This document shows, in pieces, positions 16,245 through 25,331 of a stretch of 64,000 nt of DNA (position 1 is its first letter; every line of letters begins with the position of its first letter). The notes below the pieces were generated by a model, which saw nothing but the letters and a program-made list of their open reading frames with translations, was not told the origin of the DNA and did not search any database. Where the stretch lies: NCBI RefSeq assembly GCF_013141775.1, contig NZ_WHOB01000059.1, forward strand, positions 1 through 64,000. The letters run 5' to 3'. Origin of the DNA: Paenibacillus phytohabitans (GTDB taxonomy: Bacteria > Bacillota > Bacilli > Paenibacillales > Paenibacillaceae). The position numbers and the translations under genes were made by a program.

Positions 16245-16363
16245 ATTTGGACTTCCGGCCGCTGTTGTCTCCAGATTTCTTAATTTTGAACCGCTGTTAG
16301 CGGTAGAAATCCGGTGACAAAGGCGGTCGCTACCGCTCCTACAGTTCCAAATTTCCCCTCCGC
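16245..16363 (+). repeat. Structured intergenic repeat, family I, copy 5
   Basis: ATTTGGACTTCCGGCCGCTG, then the stem TTGTCTCCAGATTTC (16265-16279) paired with GAAATCCGGTGACAA (16306-16320) at 13 of 15 positions. The inner hairpin is ACCGCT-GTT-AGCGGT, and the distal end is AAAGGCGGTCGCTACCGC through TTCCCCTCCGC. The stem sequence differs from copy 2 but pairing is kept. Confidence 0.75.
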
Positions 16364-16387
16364 TTCTTTTGCTTTTTGTTTATTTCT

Positions 16388-17506
16388 TTAGTGCTTATCT
16401 AGAACCTGATCCTTAAGTGCATTGAATTGCCCGGTTGCCCGGTTATAAATTTGATACCAGCCATTGTCGTCCCATACGGAGAAAGCAAACTGTCCAGCGA
16501 TAGCCTTGTTCGCGATCTGCCGGTACGAATCCAGCAGCGTGTCCGTAATCACTCCCCGGTGCTCGTACCCGAATTCGCCCAGATACACCGGAATGTCATG
16601 CACATCGGAGAATTCCCGCTTCACATCGTCCACACGCTTCAGATGATCCGCCAGATTCTGAAAATACGAGTGATAAGTCCCCATAATATAGCGGTCCGTC
16701 CCCCCGCCCGGCAGGTCCTGCGGATTGCGGTACGTATCGTACAGCCCCCATCCGCTGTTGTAGTTGTACCCGCCGAAGATCACAATCCGTTTGGCATGCG
16801 GCTGCATGCCGCCCAAGGTGTAGCCGCGGATCGCCGCATAAGCCCGCTTGTTCAGCTCAATGACGCTAGCTTTGGCGGCTGCCCCCGTATTCAGGCTCAG
16901 ATGCGGTTCATTGAACAATTCGAACACCAGCGTGTCCGGTTCATCCTTGAACAGTTCCGCGATCCCCGTCCAAATGGTCTCCAGCCGCTGCATGTTCGTT
17001 TCGAAGGCAGGCTCGCCCTGCACCGCGTTCATTGCCCATTCCTCATGATGTGCATTCACAATCAGAATGACAGGCGGCTTGCCCACGCTTGCCCGCTGAA
17101 CATTCACATCCTTCAGTACATAATCCACCAGACGTTTCACCGTGGCCACATTCGGAGCGCTGAAGGAGAAATGCCCCGCTTCATCTGCCGTCGAAGCATA
17201 TTTATCACCCCGTCCGCCCCAGTTGACCGGAATCCGGATGTTGGTATACCCCGCCGCAATAAAAGCGTCCACGGCCGCCTTCACATCCTCGTAACTCTGG
17301 CTGTTCCAGTTCCCTTCAAACGTGTTGCCCAGATTGGTTCCCCTGCCCATAAGACCGGCCATTTCCTCCGCCGTCAACGGAGTGGAAACGGCGGCTTCAG
17401 ACGATGTCTCCGCCTTCGCACTGGCTCCACCGGTCAGCAGTGCAATCAACAGAATGGCACAGACCGGCCAGATCATTGCAGATTTGATGCTAATCGGGAA
17501 TCTCAT
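16388..17506 (-). CDS. Secreted GH5-family endoglucanase
   Basis: A 372-residue glycoside hydrolase predicted to be secreted. The hydrophobic signal peptide (about 1-31) ends GGASAKAE. The catalytic barrel starts RGTNLGNTFEGNW. Acid/base Glu200 is in FELFNEPHLSL and nucleophile Glu311 in VYLGEFGYEH. There is no carbohydrate-binding module. The ATG has AGGAGG eight bases upstream. It heads the minus-strand cluster with the ABC transporter and GH94 genes, suggesting that it cuts beta-glucan outside and the products are imported. Cellulase versus mannanase specificity is not certain. Confidence 0.85.
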   Translation of the reverse strand: MRFPISIKSAMIWPVCAILLIALLTGGASAKAETSSEAAVSTPLTAEEMAGLMGRGTNLGNTFEGNWNSQSYEDVKAAVDAFIAAGYTNIRIPVNWGGRGDKYASTADEAGHFSFSAPNVATVKRLVDYVLKDVNVQRASVGKPPVILIVNAHHEEWAMNAVQGEPAFETNMQRLETIWTGIAELFKDEPDTLVFELFNEPHLSLNTGAAAKASVIELNKRAYAAIRGYTLGGMQPHAKRIVIFGGYNYNSGWGLYDTYRNPQDLPGGGTDRYIMGTYHSYFQNLADHLKRVDDVKREFSDVHDIPVYLGEFGYEHRGVITDTLLDSYRQIANKAIAGQFAFSVWDDNGWYQIYNRATGQFNALKDQVLDKH

Positions 17507-17845
17507 TAATCATGCCTCCTCAGGATGGTAATGGTTCAATAGAACGGTATACATCTAATGGAAAGCGTATTCATTTCACAGCTGGCAAGAGAGCGTTTTC
17601 TCCGGTCCAGCAGGTTCAGGCAGCAGCTGCTTGCTCTGCCACCAATATAGAGGAGCCTGTGAATTGCCGTCTATAGTCATCTTAGTACCACTGTGTGAAG
17701 CCTTGCTGCTACAGGCTTTGCGGCGCCCGGTTATTCATTACAGACTCTGCTGTTGTCATTATCTGACCTGACCTTTGGCTTCCCTGGAGGCGGTCCGTTT
17801 GCAGATATCTCTTCCCAAACGCCTATATGTCTTCTGCCGGACAGC
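17507..17845. other. Intergenic region upstream of the GH5 gene
   Basis: Apart from the GH5 ribosome binding site and a cre-like site at 17560-17573, this stretch shows no convincing gene or repeat. Confidence 0.5.
17560..17573 (-). promoter_or_regulatory. cre-like catabolite repression site upstream of GH5
   Basis: GGAAAGCGTATTCA matches the TGWAARCGYTWNCW consensus at 12 of 14 positions and lies 54 bases before the GH5 start codon. CcpA control is plausible. Confidence 0.45.
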
Positions 17846-17889
17846 AAAAAGGACCGGCCCGGCCATTCCCTGGCTCCGGGTCAGTCCTT
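17846..17889 (-). terminator. Rho-independent terminator after the GH2 beta-galactosidase gene
   Basis: On the minus strand AAGGAC-tga-CCCGG pairs with CCGGG-cc-GGTCCTT and is followed by a T run. It lies ten bases beyond the stop codon and ends the GH51/GH2 operon. Confidence 0.75.
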
Positions 17890-17899
17890 GTCCATTCGA

Positions 17900-19666
17900 T
17901 TACTTCAGATTGATCTCTTTAATCTTATCCAGCGGAATTTTCGGCTCGCGTGCCTCTGTCAGCAGACCGTTGATTTCCTGCTGCACATCGGTGAGCTGGG
18001 TATAGCAGTACCCGCAGATATAATCTACACTCTTGATCGCCTGAGTCAGGCTTGCGAAGCGGTTCAGGAATTCTTCCTCCGATGCCACCTGATGCCCGTA
18101 TCCCCAGCCTTTATCGGACTGGAAGGCGATCCCGCCGAATTCCGATATAATGATGGGCTGGCCTCTGTACGCATACCCCTCCGCGAATGCATATTTCCAT
18201 TGATTGCAGGTGATGTCTTTATTGACAATAGCTGCTTTATTGTCCGCATACCTGCTTAAGAGGCCGTCACCCATTTCAACGTAGTCATGCAGGGTCAGAA
18301 TATCCGACACAGTATGCTCCCAGCCGTCATTCGTAATCACCGGTCGGTAGGGGTCAATCGCTTTGGTTAAGTGATAAATACCTTCTGTGAATTTCTGCTG
18401 CCTCTGGTCGTGCAGAATGTTCGGGACGCCCCACGACTCATTGAACGGCACCCAGGTAATAATGCTGGGGTGATTATACTGCTGCCGGACGATCTCCAGC
18501 CATTCATTCGTAAATCTCTCAACGGCGCGGTCATGAAATTCGAATGTTGCCGCCATTTCCGACCATACCAGCAGGCCCTTTACATCGCACCAGTACAGGA
18601 AGCGGGCATCTTCAATTTTCATATGCTTGCGTACGCTGTTGTAGCCCATCGCCAGAATATAATCAATATCTGCAACTATCGCTTCCTCGCTCGGCGGTGT
18701 CAGGTGGCTCTCTGTCCAGTAGCCTTGATCCAGAATAAGCCTTTGATAGATTGGCGCATTATTAAGCAGCACCTTGCCGTTCCCGATCGATACCTTCCGC
18801 ATCCCGAAATAGGAATGCACGCGGTCCGCGACTTTGCCGTCCACATAGAGTATAAACTCGACATCATACAGATTGGGCTGTGCCGGTGACCAGTAGCTCC
18901 GCTTCCAGGGACCGCTTGCCTCATGCAGCAGATCGATTTCCATCGTCTGGCGGGGCCGGTCTATAATCTGGCTTGTGGTCTTAACCGGGACTCCCTTTAA
19001 AGTAACTGCGGCCTCCAGCAGGATCTTTCCTGCTGCCGTCTCCAGTCCGTGTACCTGAACATCGAACGAGACGCTGGAGCGGTCGATATCCGGAGTGATT
19101 TTCACAGAATCCAGCCTCTGTTCTTCCACATATTCCAGCCAGACGGTCTGCCAGATTCCGGTGCTCTGCACATAAAAGCATTCAAAATTATCCTTCGTCC
19201 AGCGCTGCTTCCCGCGGGGCTGGGTACAGTCATTACTGTCTTCTGCCTTTAACGTAATGTTATTATCCTTCCCGGACACAATGTAGGGGGTAATGTCGAA
19301 GGAAAAAGCAGCATATCCTCCCTGATGACTGCCTGCCAGTATGCCGTTCACCCATACTTTGGCGTAATAATCCACCGCCTGAAAGTGAAGGATCACCCGT
19401 CTCCCGGCAGCAGCCTCCGGAATGGACACGGATTTGTTGTACCATACCCGGGGATGAAATTCCTGAAGACCGACTCCGCTTGCCTGCGTCTCGTAAGTAT
19501 AGGGAACGGTAATGGTATGGGTTGCGTTCAGCTGTTCCTGCCATTTCCCGCTTTCTCCGGTATTCTGGTCATCGAACCGGAAGCCCCATTCCCCGTTAAG
19601 TGTCTGCCACTCCCTGCGGACGAACTGCGGTCTGGGATAATCCTTGATATAAGCCTTGGTTGTCAT
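17900..19666 (-). CDS. GH2-family beta-galactosidase-like enzyme
   Basis: A 588-residue cytosolic glycosidase. A jelly roll begins DYPRPQFVRREWQTLNGEW, and an Ig-like domain and TIM barrel follow. Acid/base Glu410 lies in WVPFNESWG and nucleophile Glu509 in PIIISEFGG. At 588 residues it is short compared with LacZ and has no C-terminal domain 5. I take the ATG at 19666, whose ATGA overlaps the GH51 stop and implies translational coupling. Longer in-frame starts lie inside GH51. With GH51 beside it, arabinan or arabinogalactan side chains are likely substrates. Confidence 0.85.
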   Translation of the reverse strand: MTTKAYIKDYPRPQFVRREWQTLNGEWGFRFDDQNTGESGKWQEQLNATHTITVPYTYETQASGVGLQEFHPRVWYNKSVSIPEAAAGRRVILHFQAVDYYAKVWVNGILAGSHQGGYAAFSFDITPYIVSGKDNNITLKAEDSNDCTQPRGKQRWTKDNFECFYVQSTGIWQTVWLEYVEEQRLDSVKITPDIDRSSVSFDVQVHGLETAAGKILLEAAVTLKGVPVKTTSQIIDRPRQTMEIDLLHEASGPWKRSYWSPAQPNLYDVEFILYVDGKVADRVHSYFGMRKVSIGNGKVLLNNAPIYQRLILDQGYWTESHLTPPSEEAIVADIDYILAMGYNSVRKHMKIEDARFLYWCDVKGLLVWSEMAATFEFHDRAVERFTNEWLEIVRQQYNHPSIITWVPFNESWGVPNILHDQRQQKFTEGIYHLTKAIDPYRPVITNDGWEHTVSDILTLHDYVEMGDGLLSRYADNKAAIVNKDITCNQWKYAFAEGYAYRGQPIIISEFGGIAFQSDKGWGYGHQVASEEEFLNRFASLTQAIKSVDYICGYCYTQLTDVQQEINGLLTEAREPKIPLDKIKEINLK

Positions 19667-21699
19667 TGTACTCCCCCGTCCTGTCTGGCGGACCCGGTTC
19701 TGAACTCCAGTGCATAGACTGATGCCGGACGCAGCAGCCAGCCCTTCCCCCATTCTTCAGCGGGAACCTTGCTTGCCTTGCAGGAGATGCGGTCTGGCGC
19801 AAAGACAGAATTAATCTCCTGTTCAGATTCTCCCGTTATTTCATATACAACTACAGTATCGTCAGCCTCGAATCCGTGCAGTGTGAAGGAAGCCTTCACT
19901 TCCTGCAGGCTCCGGTTAACGGCAAACACGGTGACGGTATCGCCGGACCCGTTCGTGAAGGCTGCGATATCCAGATCCGGCAGGGCGTCCAGATTGATTG
20001 GCGCCGGTTTGCCGGAGCTTACGGAGAAAGTGCCGCACTCCGTATCCACGGGCAGCAGGCGGGAAATATCACGGCCCGCATAGAGCTTCATGACTTCATA
20101 AGTTGGCGTGCCATAGACGGTTAACGGGTGCCCGCTCCAGCCCGGCAGCTTGCCGCAGTATTGATCGGCATAATAATCCCCCACCCGGATACAGCCGCCG
20201 AGCCATCCGTTCACCAGATCGGAGAAGCTGCCGATATGTACCATCTCACTGGCACGGAGCATCTCGTTCAAATTGGCAGCATTGGCTACCGCAGCGCCCA
20301 GCGTATGCTCGTCCGGCAGCCCTTTGCGTACCGTGTTGGGATAGTACATCGTATTGTATTCGGTAATTGCCAGCTTCACATGACCATGCTTCGGATTGGA
20401 CCGGATCTGTCCCGCCGTCTGTTCTATATTGTAGCGGGTCCATTCCGGGAATGAAGCTATGGCTTTATAGCGTTCTTCTTCCGGAGTATCCTGGTCCATT
20501 GCAAAACGGTAGTAGCCATGATAGAGATGCAGGGTCAAATAATCGATCTGCTCACCTGCGATATCCAGTACGGCCCGGTTCCATTCCTGATCCGTATGTC
20601 CGCAGGCCAGAATAACAAGGGAAGGATCTGCCTGTTTCATGGCTTGAATGAAGGACACAGTCCGCTTGGCGAACGGCTCCGCCGTGGTTGTTCCGACCTG
20701 CCATGGTCCCCACACCTCGTTGCCGATCTCCCAATACTTCACATTATAGGGCTCCGCATACCCGTTCGCGGCCCGCTTCGCTCCCATGGGAGTTTCGATC
20801 CCGCCATTGCAGTATTCCACCCACCTCGCTGCCTCCTCCGGCGAGCCGGAGCCGTCATTCACACAGATGAGCGGTTCCACACCGAGCTCCCGGCAGAACC
20901 GGATGAATTCATCCGTGCCGAAGTATTTGCTGGTCCATCCTCCCCATGCCTCATTGAACATGACCGGACGCTCCAGCACCGGACCGACGCCGTGCTCGAA
21001 ATGATAGGCGCTGATATAGTTGCCCGCCAGCCGCATCATCCCGGCGTTCAGGTCTTTCGTCATTTCGACCACCTCACGTTTTACGGTGCCGATGTGGTCT
21101 TCCGGGAGCAGAGAGACATGATCAATCCATAACATGCCGGTAGATACATGATCCCTCCATCTGGGGTGTTCGGCCGGCACATAGACACGAAACTCTGCAT
21201 CTGCACTGTCCCGGCTGACGGGAAGCCGGGCTTCATACAGCTGCCAATTATGGCCCGCCAGTCCGACACGCTCAAGCCCCAGCCGGGCCTGGGTAATCCG
21301 GTCTATTGCTTCTATAATAATGTAATCCAGCTCAACGGAAGCTCTCAGCACCAGCTTAACCGTATACCTTCCTTCTTGGAGCGCGGTCCTCTGGGCGATG
21401 CCGGCATAGGCCTCATCATCACTCAGCAGCCGGATGCGCTGGGCGCGTCCCGAATGCTTCGGGGCGGGCGCTTCGAGTGCATATCCGGTATTCCGTCCAT
21501 TCGTATAGGCATACCAGCTTCCCGGCACCCCTGCCGTACTCCCCGGCTCACTTTCGAAATCCATATCCTTCAGCGGATACGCCAGCATGGCTTCCATATG
21601 ATCGCGGATATCCTCCACGAAATGTCCGAACAGGTACGGGTTGACCGTATGCTCGCTTGGTTGGCTGCAGTCGATCCTTATCGTTGCTTGGTTAGACAA
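19663..21699 (-). CDS. GH51 alpha-L-arabinofuranosidase
   Basis: A cytosolic enzyme of about 678 residues that removes arabinofuranose from hemicellulose or arabinan fragments. The N terminus NPYLFGHFVEDI is typical of the family. Acid/base Glu328 is in KYWEIGNEVWGPWQ and nucleophile Glu447 in LAITEYNTMYY, followed by a C-terminal beta-sandwich. At the start, GGAGGG directly abuts a TTG at 21705, so I prefer the TTG at 21699, six bases away. It lies just after two sugar permeases and overlaps the GH2 gene by four bases. Confidence 0.88.
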   Translation of the reverse strand: MSNQATIRIDCSQPSEHTVNPYLFGHFVEDIRDHMEAMLAYPLKDMDFESEPGSTAGVPGSWYAYTNGRNTGYALEAPAPKHSGRAQRIRLLSDDEAYAGIAQRTALQEGRYTVKLVLRASVELDYIIIEAIDRITQARLGLERVGLAGHNWQLYEARLPVSRDSADAEFRVYVPAEHPRWRDHVSTGMLWIDHVSLLPEDHIGTVKREVVEMTKDLNAGMMRLAGNYISAYHFEHGVGPVLERPVMFNEAWGGWTSKYFGTDEFIRFCRELGVEPLICVNDGSGSPEEAARWVEYCNGGIETPMGAKRAANGYAEPYNVKYWEIGNEVWGPWQVGTTTAEPFAKRTVSFIQAMKQADPSLVILACGHTDQEWNRAVLDIAGEQIDYLTLHLYHGYYRFAMDQDTPEEERYKAIASFPEWTRYNIEQTAGQIRSNPKHGHVKLAITEYNTMYYPNTVRKGLPDEHTLGAAVANAANLNEMLRASEMVHIGSFSDLVNGWLGGCIRVGDYYADQYCGKLPGWSGHPLTVYGTPTYEVMKLYAGRDISRLLPVDTECGTFSVSSGKPAPINLDALPDLDIAAFTNGSGDTVTVFAVNRSLQEVKASFTLHGFEADDTVVVYEITGESEQEINSVFAPDRISCKASKVPAEEWGKGWLLRPASVYALEFRTGSARQDGGVQ

Positions 21700-21719
21700 T
21701 TTCAACCCTCCGTTTCCGA

Positions 21720-22616
21720 TTAACCTTTAATTGAACCAATCATTACCCCTTTAACGAAGTGCTTCTGAACAAAAGGATACATCAGCAGCACCGGCAGGCT
21801 GGACACGATAATGACCGCGTATTTAATGCTCTCGGAGAGCAGGATTTTATCCTCCAGCCCGACATTCCCCCCGTCTACAGAGGCAGCCTGGCTGATCATC
21901 AGTATTTCGCGCAGCACCAGCTGCAGCGGGTACCGGTCCTCGCTGCGGATATAAATCAGCGCATTGAAGAATGAATTCCAGTGTCCAACGGCATAGAACA
22001 GAACCATTACGGCAATAATCGGCTTCGACAACGGCAGAATGATAGTGATCAGCAGCCTCCAGTTGGAGCAGCCGTCGATGTGAGCCGCCTCCTGCAGCTC
22101 CCACGGGATACTGGATTCAAAGTAAGTTCTCATAACAATGAGATTGTACGTAGAAATGGCTCCGGGAATAATGAGCGCCCACATTGTATCGACCATCCCG
22201 AGGTTTTTGACCAGCAGATAACTGGGGATCAATCCTCCGCTGAAGAACATGGTCAGGGTCACAATCAGCATCAGCAGCTTGCGTCCGGGAAGATCCGGTC
22301 TGGACAACGGGTATGCGGCAAGCAGAGTCATCATAATATTGACACTTGTTCCAACAACTGTGTAGATCAACGTATTGCGGTATCCGGTCCAAATTTTATC
22401 GTTGTGCAAAATATTGCTGTAGGCTTCCAGTGTCACGCCCTTGGGCAGCAGCCATACTTCCCCGTTCAGGACCCTGGCGGGATCACTGAACGAAGCGCTG
22501 ACCACAAATAGTAATGGATAGAGCACTAAAATAATGATTACCGCTGCGAGCAGGTATACGATAACGTCGAACCGCTTATCATCGGGTGGGGCTTTTATAA
22601 TTACATCCTTAGGCAT
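21720..22616 (-). CDS. ABC sugar permease, LplC/MalG-like
   Basis: A 298-residue membrane protein with six predicted helices and an EAA loop ELQEAAHIDGCSNWRLLITI. The C terminus FVKGVMIGSIKG is characteristic of the LplC group. The ATG at 22616 has GGAGGAG upstream. It lies 18 bases after its partner permease and upstream of GH51. Confidence 0.9.
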   Translation of the reverse strand: MPKDVIIKAPPDDKRFDVIVYLLAAVIIILVLYPLLFVVSASFSDPARVLNGEVWLLPKGVTLEAYSNILHNDKIWTGYRNTLIYTVVGTSVNIMMTLLAAYPLSRPDLPGRKLLMLIVTLTMFFSGGLIPSYLLVKNLGMVDTMWALIIPGAISTYNLIVMRTYFESSIPWELQEAAHIDGCSNWRLLITIILPLSKPIIAVMVLFYAVGHWNSFFNALIYIRSEDRYPLQLVLREILMISQAASVDGGNVGLEDKILLSESIKYAVIIVSSLPVLLMYPFVQKHFVKGVMIGSIKG

Positions 22617-22634
22617 TGCCCGTCTCCTCCTCCA

Positions 22635-23594
22635 TTACCACAGGCTCGTATCCGACGTTTTGCGCGCAAACCGGTTCACCAGCAGGAGCAGCGTCAGGTT
22701 AATCAGGGAGTTGAAAAGCCCTATTGCGGCAGTATAGCTGTATTCGCCCTTTAGAATTCCGGTAGTGTATACAAAAGTGGAAATCACGTCGCTTGATTCA
22801 AGATTCAAATTATTCTGCATCAGCAATATTTTCTCGAACCCGATGTTCATGAACTGCCCAATATCCAGAATCAGTAAAATAACGATCACCGGAATGATTC
22901 CGGGCAGAGAGACATGCCAGATACGCCGGATACGTGACGCACCGTCCATCTTGGCCGCTTCGTACAGCTGCGGATTAATTCCGCTAAGCGCAGCGATGTA
23001 TATAATGGATTGCCAGCCCATGTTCTGCCAAATATTTGAGCTGATGAAGATCGTTTTGAACCATGCGGCCGATTCCATGAAGCGGGTCGGCGTACCGCCA
23101 AGCGCCTGAATCAGCATGTTGACCGGGCCGCTTGGTGACAGGAGCACAGTCAGAATGCCCACGATAACAACAACAGAGATAAAGTGCGGGATATAAGTGA
23201 CGTTCTGCAGTAATTTACTGTATCTCTTGCTGCCGATTTCGTTGATCAGCAGTGCCAGCATAATCGGAACCGGAAAAGCAATCAGCAGGGAGAACAGGTT
23301 GATGGACAGCGTATTCCAGAGAAGCCTCCAGAAATAATAGGAGTCAAAAAACCGCTGAAAATGCTCGAATCCCACCCAGCTGCTGCCGAGAATCCCTTTG
23401 CCCGGATTGAAATTTTTGAAGGCAATCTGCAGCCCGTAGAGCGGGCCGTAATGGAACACTAAATACCAGGTGACCGGGATCAGCAGCATAAGATACAAGT
23501 CGTATCTTCTGGCAATTTGCCTGACCAGGCGGCGCCCCGGTTCCCGGCGGAACCGGGGCGCTGCAGCCGTATTATGAATCTCCGCCTTATTCAT
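22635..23594 (-). CDS. ABC sugar permease, LplB/MalF-like
   Basis: A 319-residue membrane permease with an EAA loop QLYEAAKMDGASRIRRIWHV and the LQIAFKNFNPGKGI segment. Of two close in-frame ATGs (23600 and 23594) the second is better spaced, nine bases from AGGAG. It forms an importer with the 21720 permease and the 23625 lipoprotein. No ATPase is encoded. Confidence 0.9.
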   Translation of the reverse strand: MNKAEIHNTAAAPRFRREPGRRLVRQIARRYDLYLMLLIPVTWYLVFHYGPLYGLQIAFKNFNPGKGILGSSWVGFEHFQRFFDSYYFWRLLWNTLSINLFSLLIAFPVPIMLALLINEIGSKRYSKLLQNVTYIPHFISVVVIVGILTVLLSPSGPVNMLIQALGGTPTRFMESAAWFKTIFISSNIWQNMGWQSIIYIAALSGINPQLYEAAKMDGASRIRRIWHVSLPGIIPVIVILLILDIGQFMNIGFEKILLMQNNLNLESSDVISTFVYTTGILKGEYSYTAAIGLFNSLINLTLLLLVNRFARKTSDTSLW

Positions 23595-23624
23595 GAACAT
23601 CCGCTCCTATCCAATAGGATCAGC

Positions 23625-25196
23625 CTATTTCTCCATCTTGTCGTAGGCTTCCTGATAAATTTGCTGAAGCTCTTCGACATTCATCTTTTGCAGGGTTGCC
23701 TGGAATTCATCCCATTTGTCGAAGCTGAGCGCACCCGCGATGAATTTGGTGCTTTGTTCTTCATAATATTTGTCGATGTCATTGCGCAGCATGTTCACCT
23801 TCTGGGCCGTTGCTTCGTCAAACATTGGAGCGGCATAGCGGATTGCGGGCATGTACGGATCCAGCGCCTTTTGCGCTTCCTGCACTTGAGGCGGATTGAT
23901 ATAAGAAGCTACATGCTCACTGATCAGATGCGGTGCCCCTCCGCCGGCGTACGGTGTGATTTTCGGCTGGGTCTCGGAAGTAGAATACTCTTCCTTGTAA
24001 TAGGGAATCCCGTCCTTCAGCTCATAATGTTCGCCTTCCCGCCCGAACCGCAGCAGCGTCGAGCCTTCGTCGCTATAGAAATAGTCGACCCAGCGCATGG
24101 AGATTTCCGGATATTTATTGACTGAAGTAATGGCATACGCCCCAAAGTCACGCGGGATCGGAGCCGTCTGGCTCTGCATCCGGTCTCCGTGCGGACCTGC
24201 CGGCGGCGCAATGCCGATATATTGATCCGAGATCGGCAGGAAATTGTTATTCGTCTGGTCGAAGAACATGCCCGTTTTGCCTGAGCCCTGCTTGGCCAGG
24301 AACTGGGCCTCCGTATGGGAGAATACTTCCTGGTCCAGCAGCTTATCTGCATACAGCTTGCTCAAGTACATGAGCATTTCCTTGTTCTGTTCGCTGCCCA
24401 TCCAGATTTCAACCTTATCATTCTCAAGATTGATGTTGTAACCGAACTGCTGATCCAGTCCGAACGATCCGCTCATCATCGTCACGACGCTGAGGCCGAC
24501 GCGCGCGGTCAGCGGCAGCTCATCCTTTTGGCCGTTGCCGTTCGGGTCCTGATCGCGGAAGGCGACCAGCACATCGTACAGCTCATCCGTCGTCTCCGGC
24601 ACCTTCAGGTTGAGCTTCTCCAGCCAGGCCTGGTTAATCCACTTCTTGTCTGTCCGTGCCGCACTCAGGGTAACGATGCCCGGAATCGCGTAAATATGGC
24701 CTTCCGGAGTCGTGATGCCCGCACGGATCTCCGGATACTCATCCATCAGCTTGTTGAAATTCGGGGCATAGTCGCGGATCAGATCCTCCAGCGGAATGAG
24801 CTGGCCGCCCGAGCCGTAACGGATGGCCTCCAGTTGGGTGATTCCGGAGCGGTACATCACATCTGGAAGCTCATTGGAGGCGAATAGGAGATTCTTTTTC
24901 TCCTGAAAGCCATCGGTTGGTGCTTCAGTGAACTCCACCTGCACATTGCTCAGCTTCTCGTAATCCTGAAAGACCGGCATATCCTTGAAGGGTCCGTTGA
25001 CGGGAGCGATCCGGGTGAACATACTCAGCTTCACCGGTTCCTGCACGATCGGAAACCCGTCCTTGCTCACCGATTGGTCTGCGGTCGCCTTAGGTGCAGC
25101 CTCATTGCCGTTGCCTGCTCCTGAATTGCACCCCGCCATTGCCAGTGCGGCAATGACCATCAGGCTTAGCGCCGTTTTAGTTCGTTGTTTACGCAT
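23625..25196 (-). CDS. ABC sugar-binding lipoprotein (LipO/CUT1 type)
   Basis: A 523-residue extracellular binding protein. The lipobox Cys is residue 23 (ALAMAGCNSG). It is the first gene of the transport/GH51/GH2 operon. A -10 TATAAT at 25264-25269 with no good -35, and a strong cre site between it and the start codon, suggest activation by the upstream YesN-like regulator and repression by CcpA. Arabinose-containing oligosaccharides are the likely cargo, from the neighbouring enzymes. Confidence 0.88.
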   Translation of the reverse strand: MRKQRTKTALSLMVIAALAMAGCNSGAGNGNEAAPKATADQSVSKDGFPIVQEPVKLSMFTRIAPVNGPFKDMPVFQDYEKLSNVQVEFTEAPTDGFQEKKNLLFASNELPDVMYRSGITQLEAIRYGSGGQLIPLEDLIRDYAPNFNKLMDEYPEIRAGITTPEGHIYAIPGIVTLSAARTDKKWINQAWLEKLNLKVPETTDELYDVLVAFRDQDPNGNGQKDELPLTARVGLSVVTMMSGSFGLDQQFGYNINLENDKVEIWMGSEQNKEMLMYLSKLYADKLLDQEVFSHTEAQFLAKQGSGKTGMFFDQTNNNFLPISDQYIGIAPPAGPHGDRMQSQTAPIPRDFGAYAITSVNKYPEISMRWVDYFYSDEGSTLLRFGREGEHYELKDGIPYYKEEYSTSETQPKITPYAGGGAPHLISEHVASYINPPQVQEAQKALDPYMPAIRYAAPMFDEATAQKVNMLRNDIDKYYEEQSTKFIAGALSFDKWDEFQATLQKMNVEELQQIYQEAYDKMEK

Positions 25197-25236
25197 GTCT
25201 GTATAACCTCCTTTTAGATCTCGCTCAACTCATCGT

Positions 25237-25250
25237 TGTAAGCGCTTCCC
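25237..25250 (-). promoter_or_regulatory. cre site in the leader of the GH51 transport operon
   Basis: TGTAAGCGCTTCCC matches the cre consensus TGWAARCGYTWNCW at 13 of 14 positions. It lies just downstream of a minus-strand -10 TATAAT (25264-25269), a position where bound CcpA would block transcription. Confidence 0.7.
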
Positions 25251-25331
25251 TTGATGTGACTTTATTATAGCCGGGCCCGCAAAGAGGGGAATTCCACATA
25301 TATGACTTTTTACTACACTTATCTTACTGTT

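Noticed and set aside
17900..19753. Longer N terminus for the GH2 beta-galactosidase
   Set aside because: The extra 29 residues overlap GH51 coding sequence, and the ATGA overlap at 19663-19666 gives a natural coupled start.
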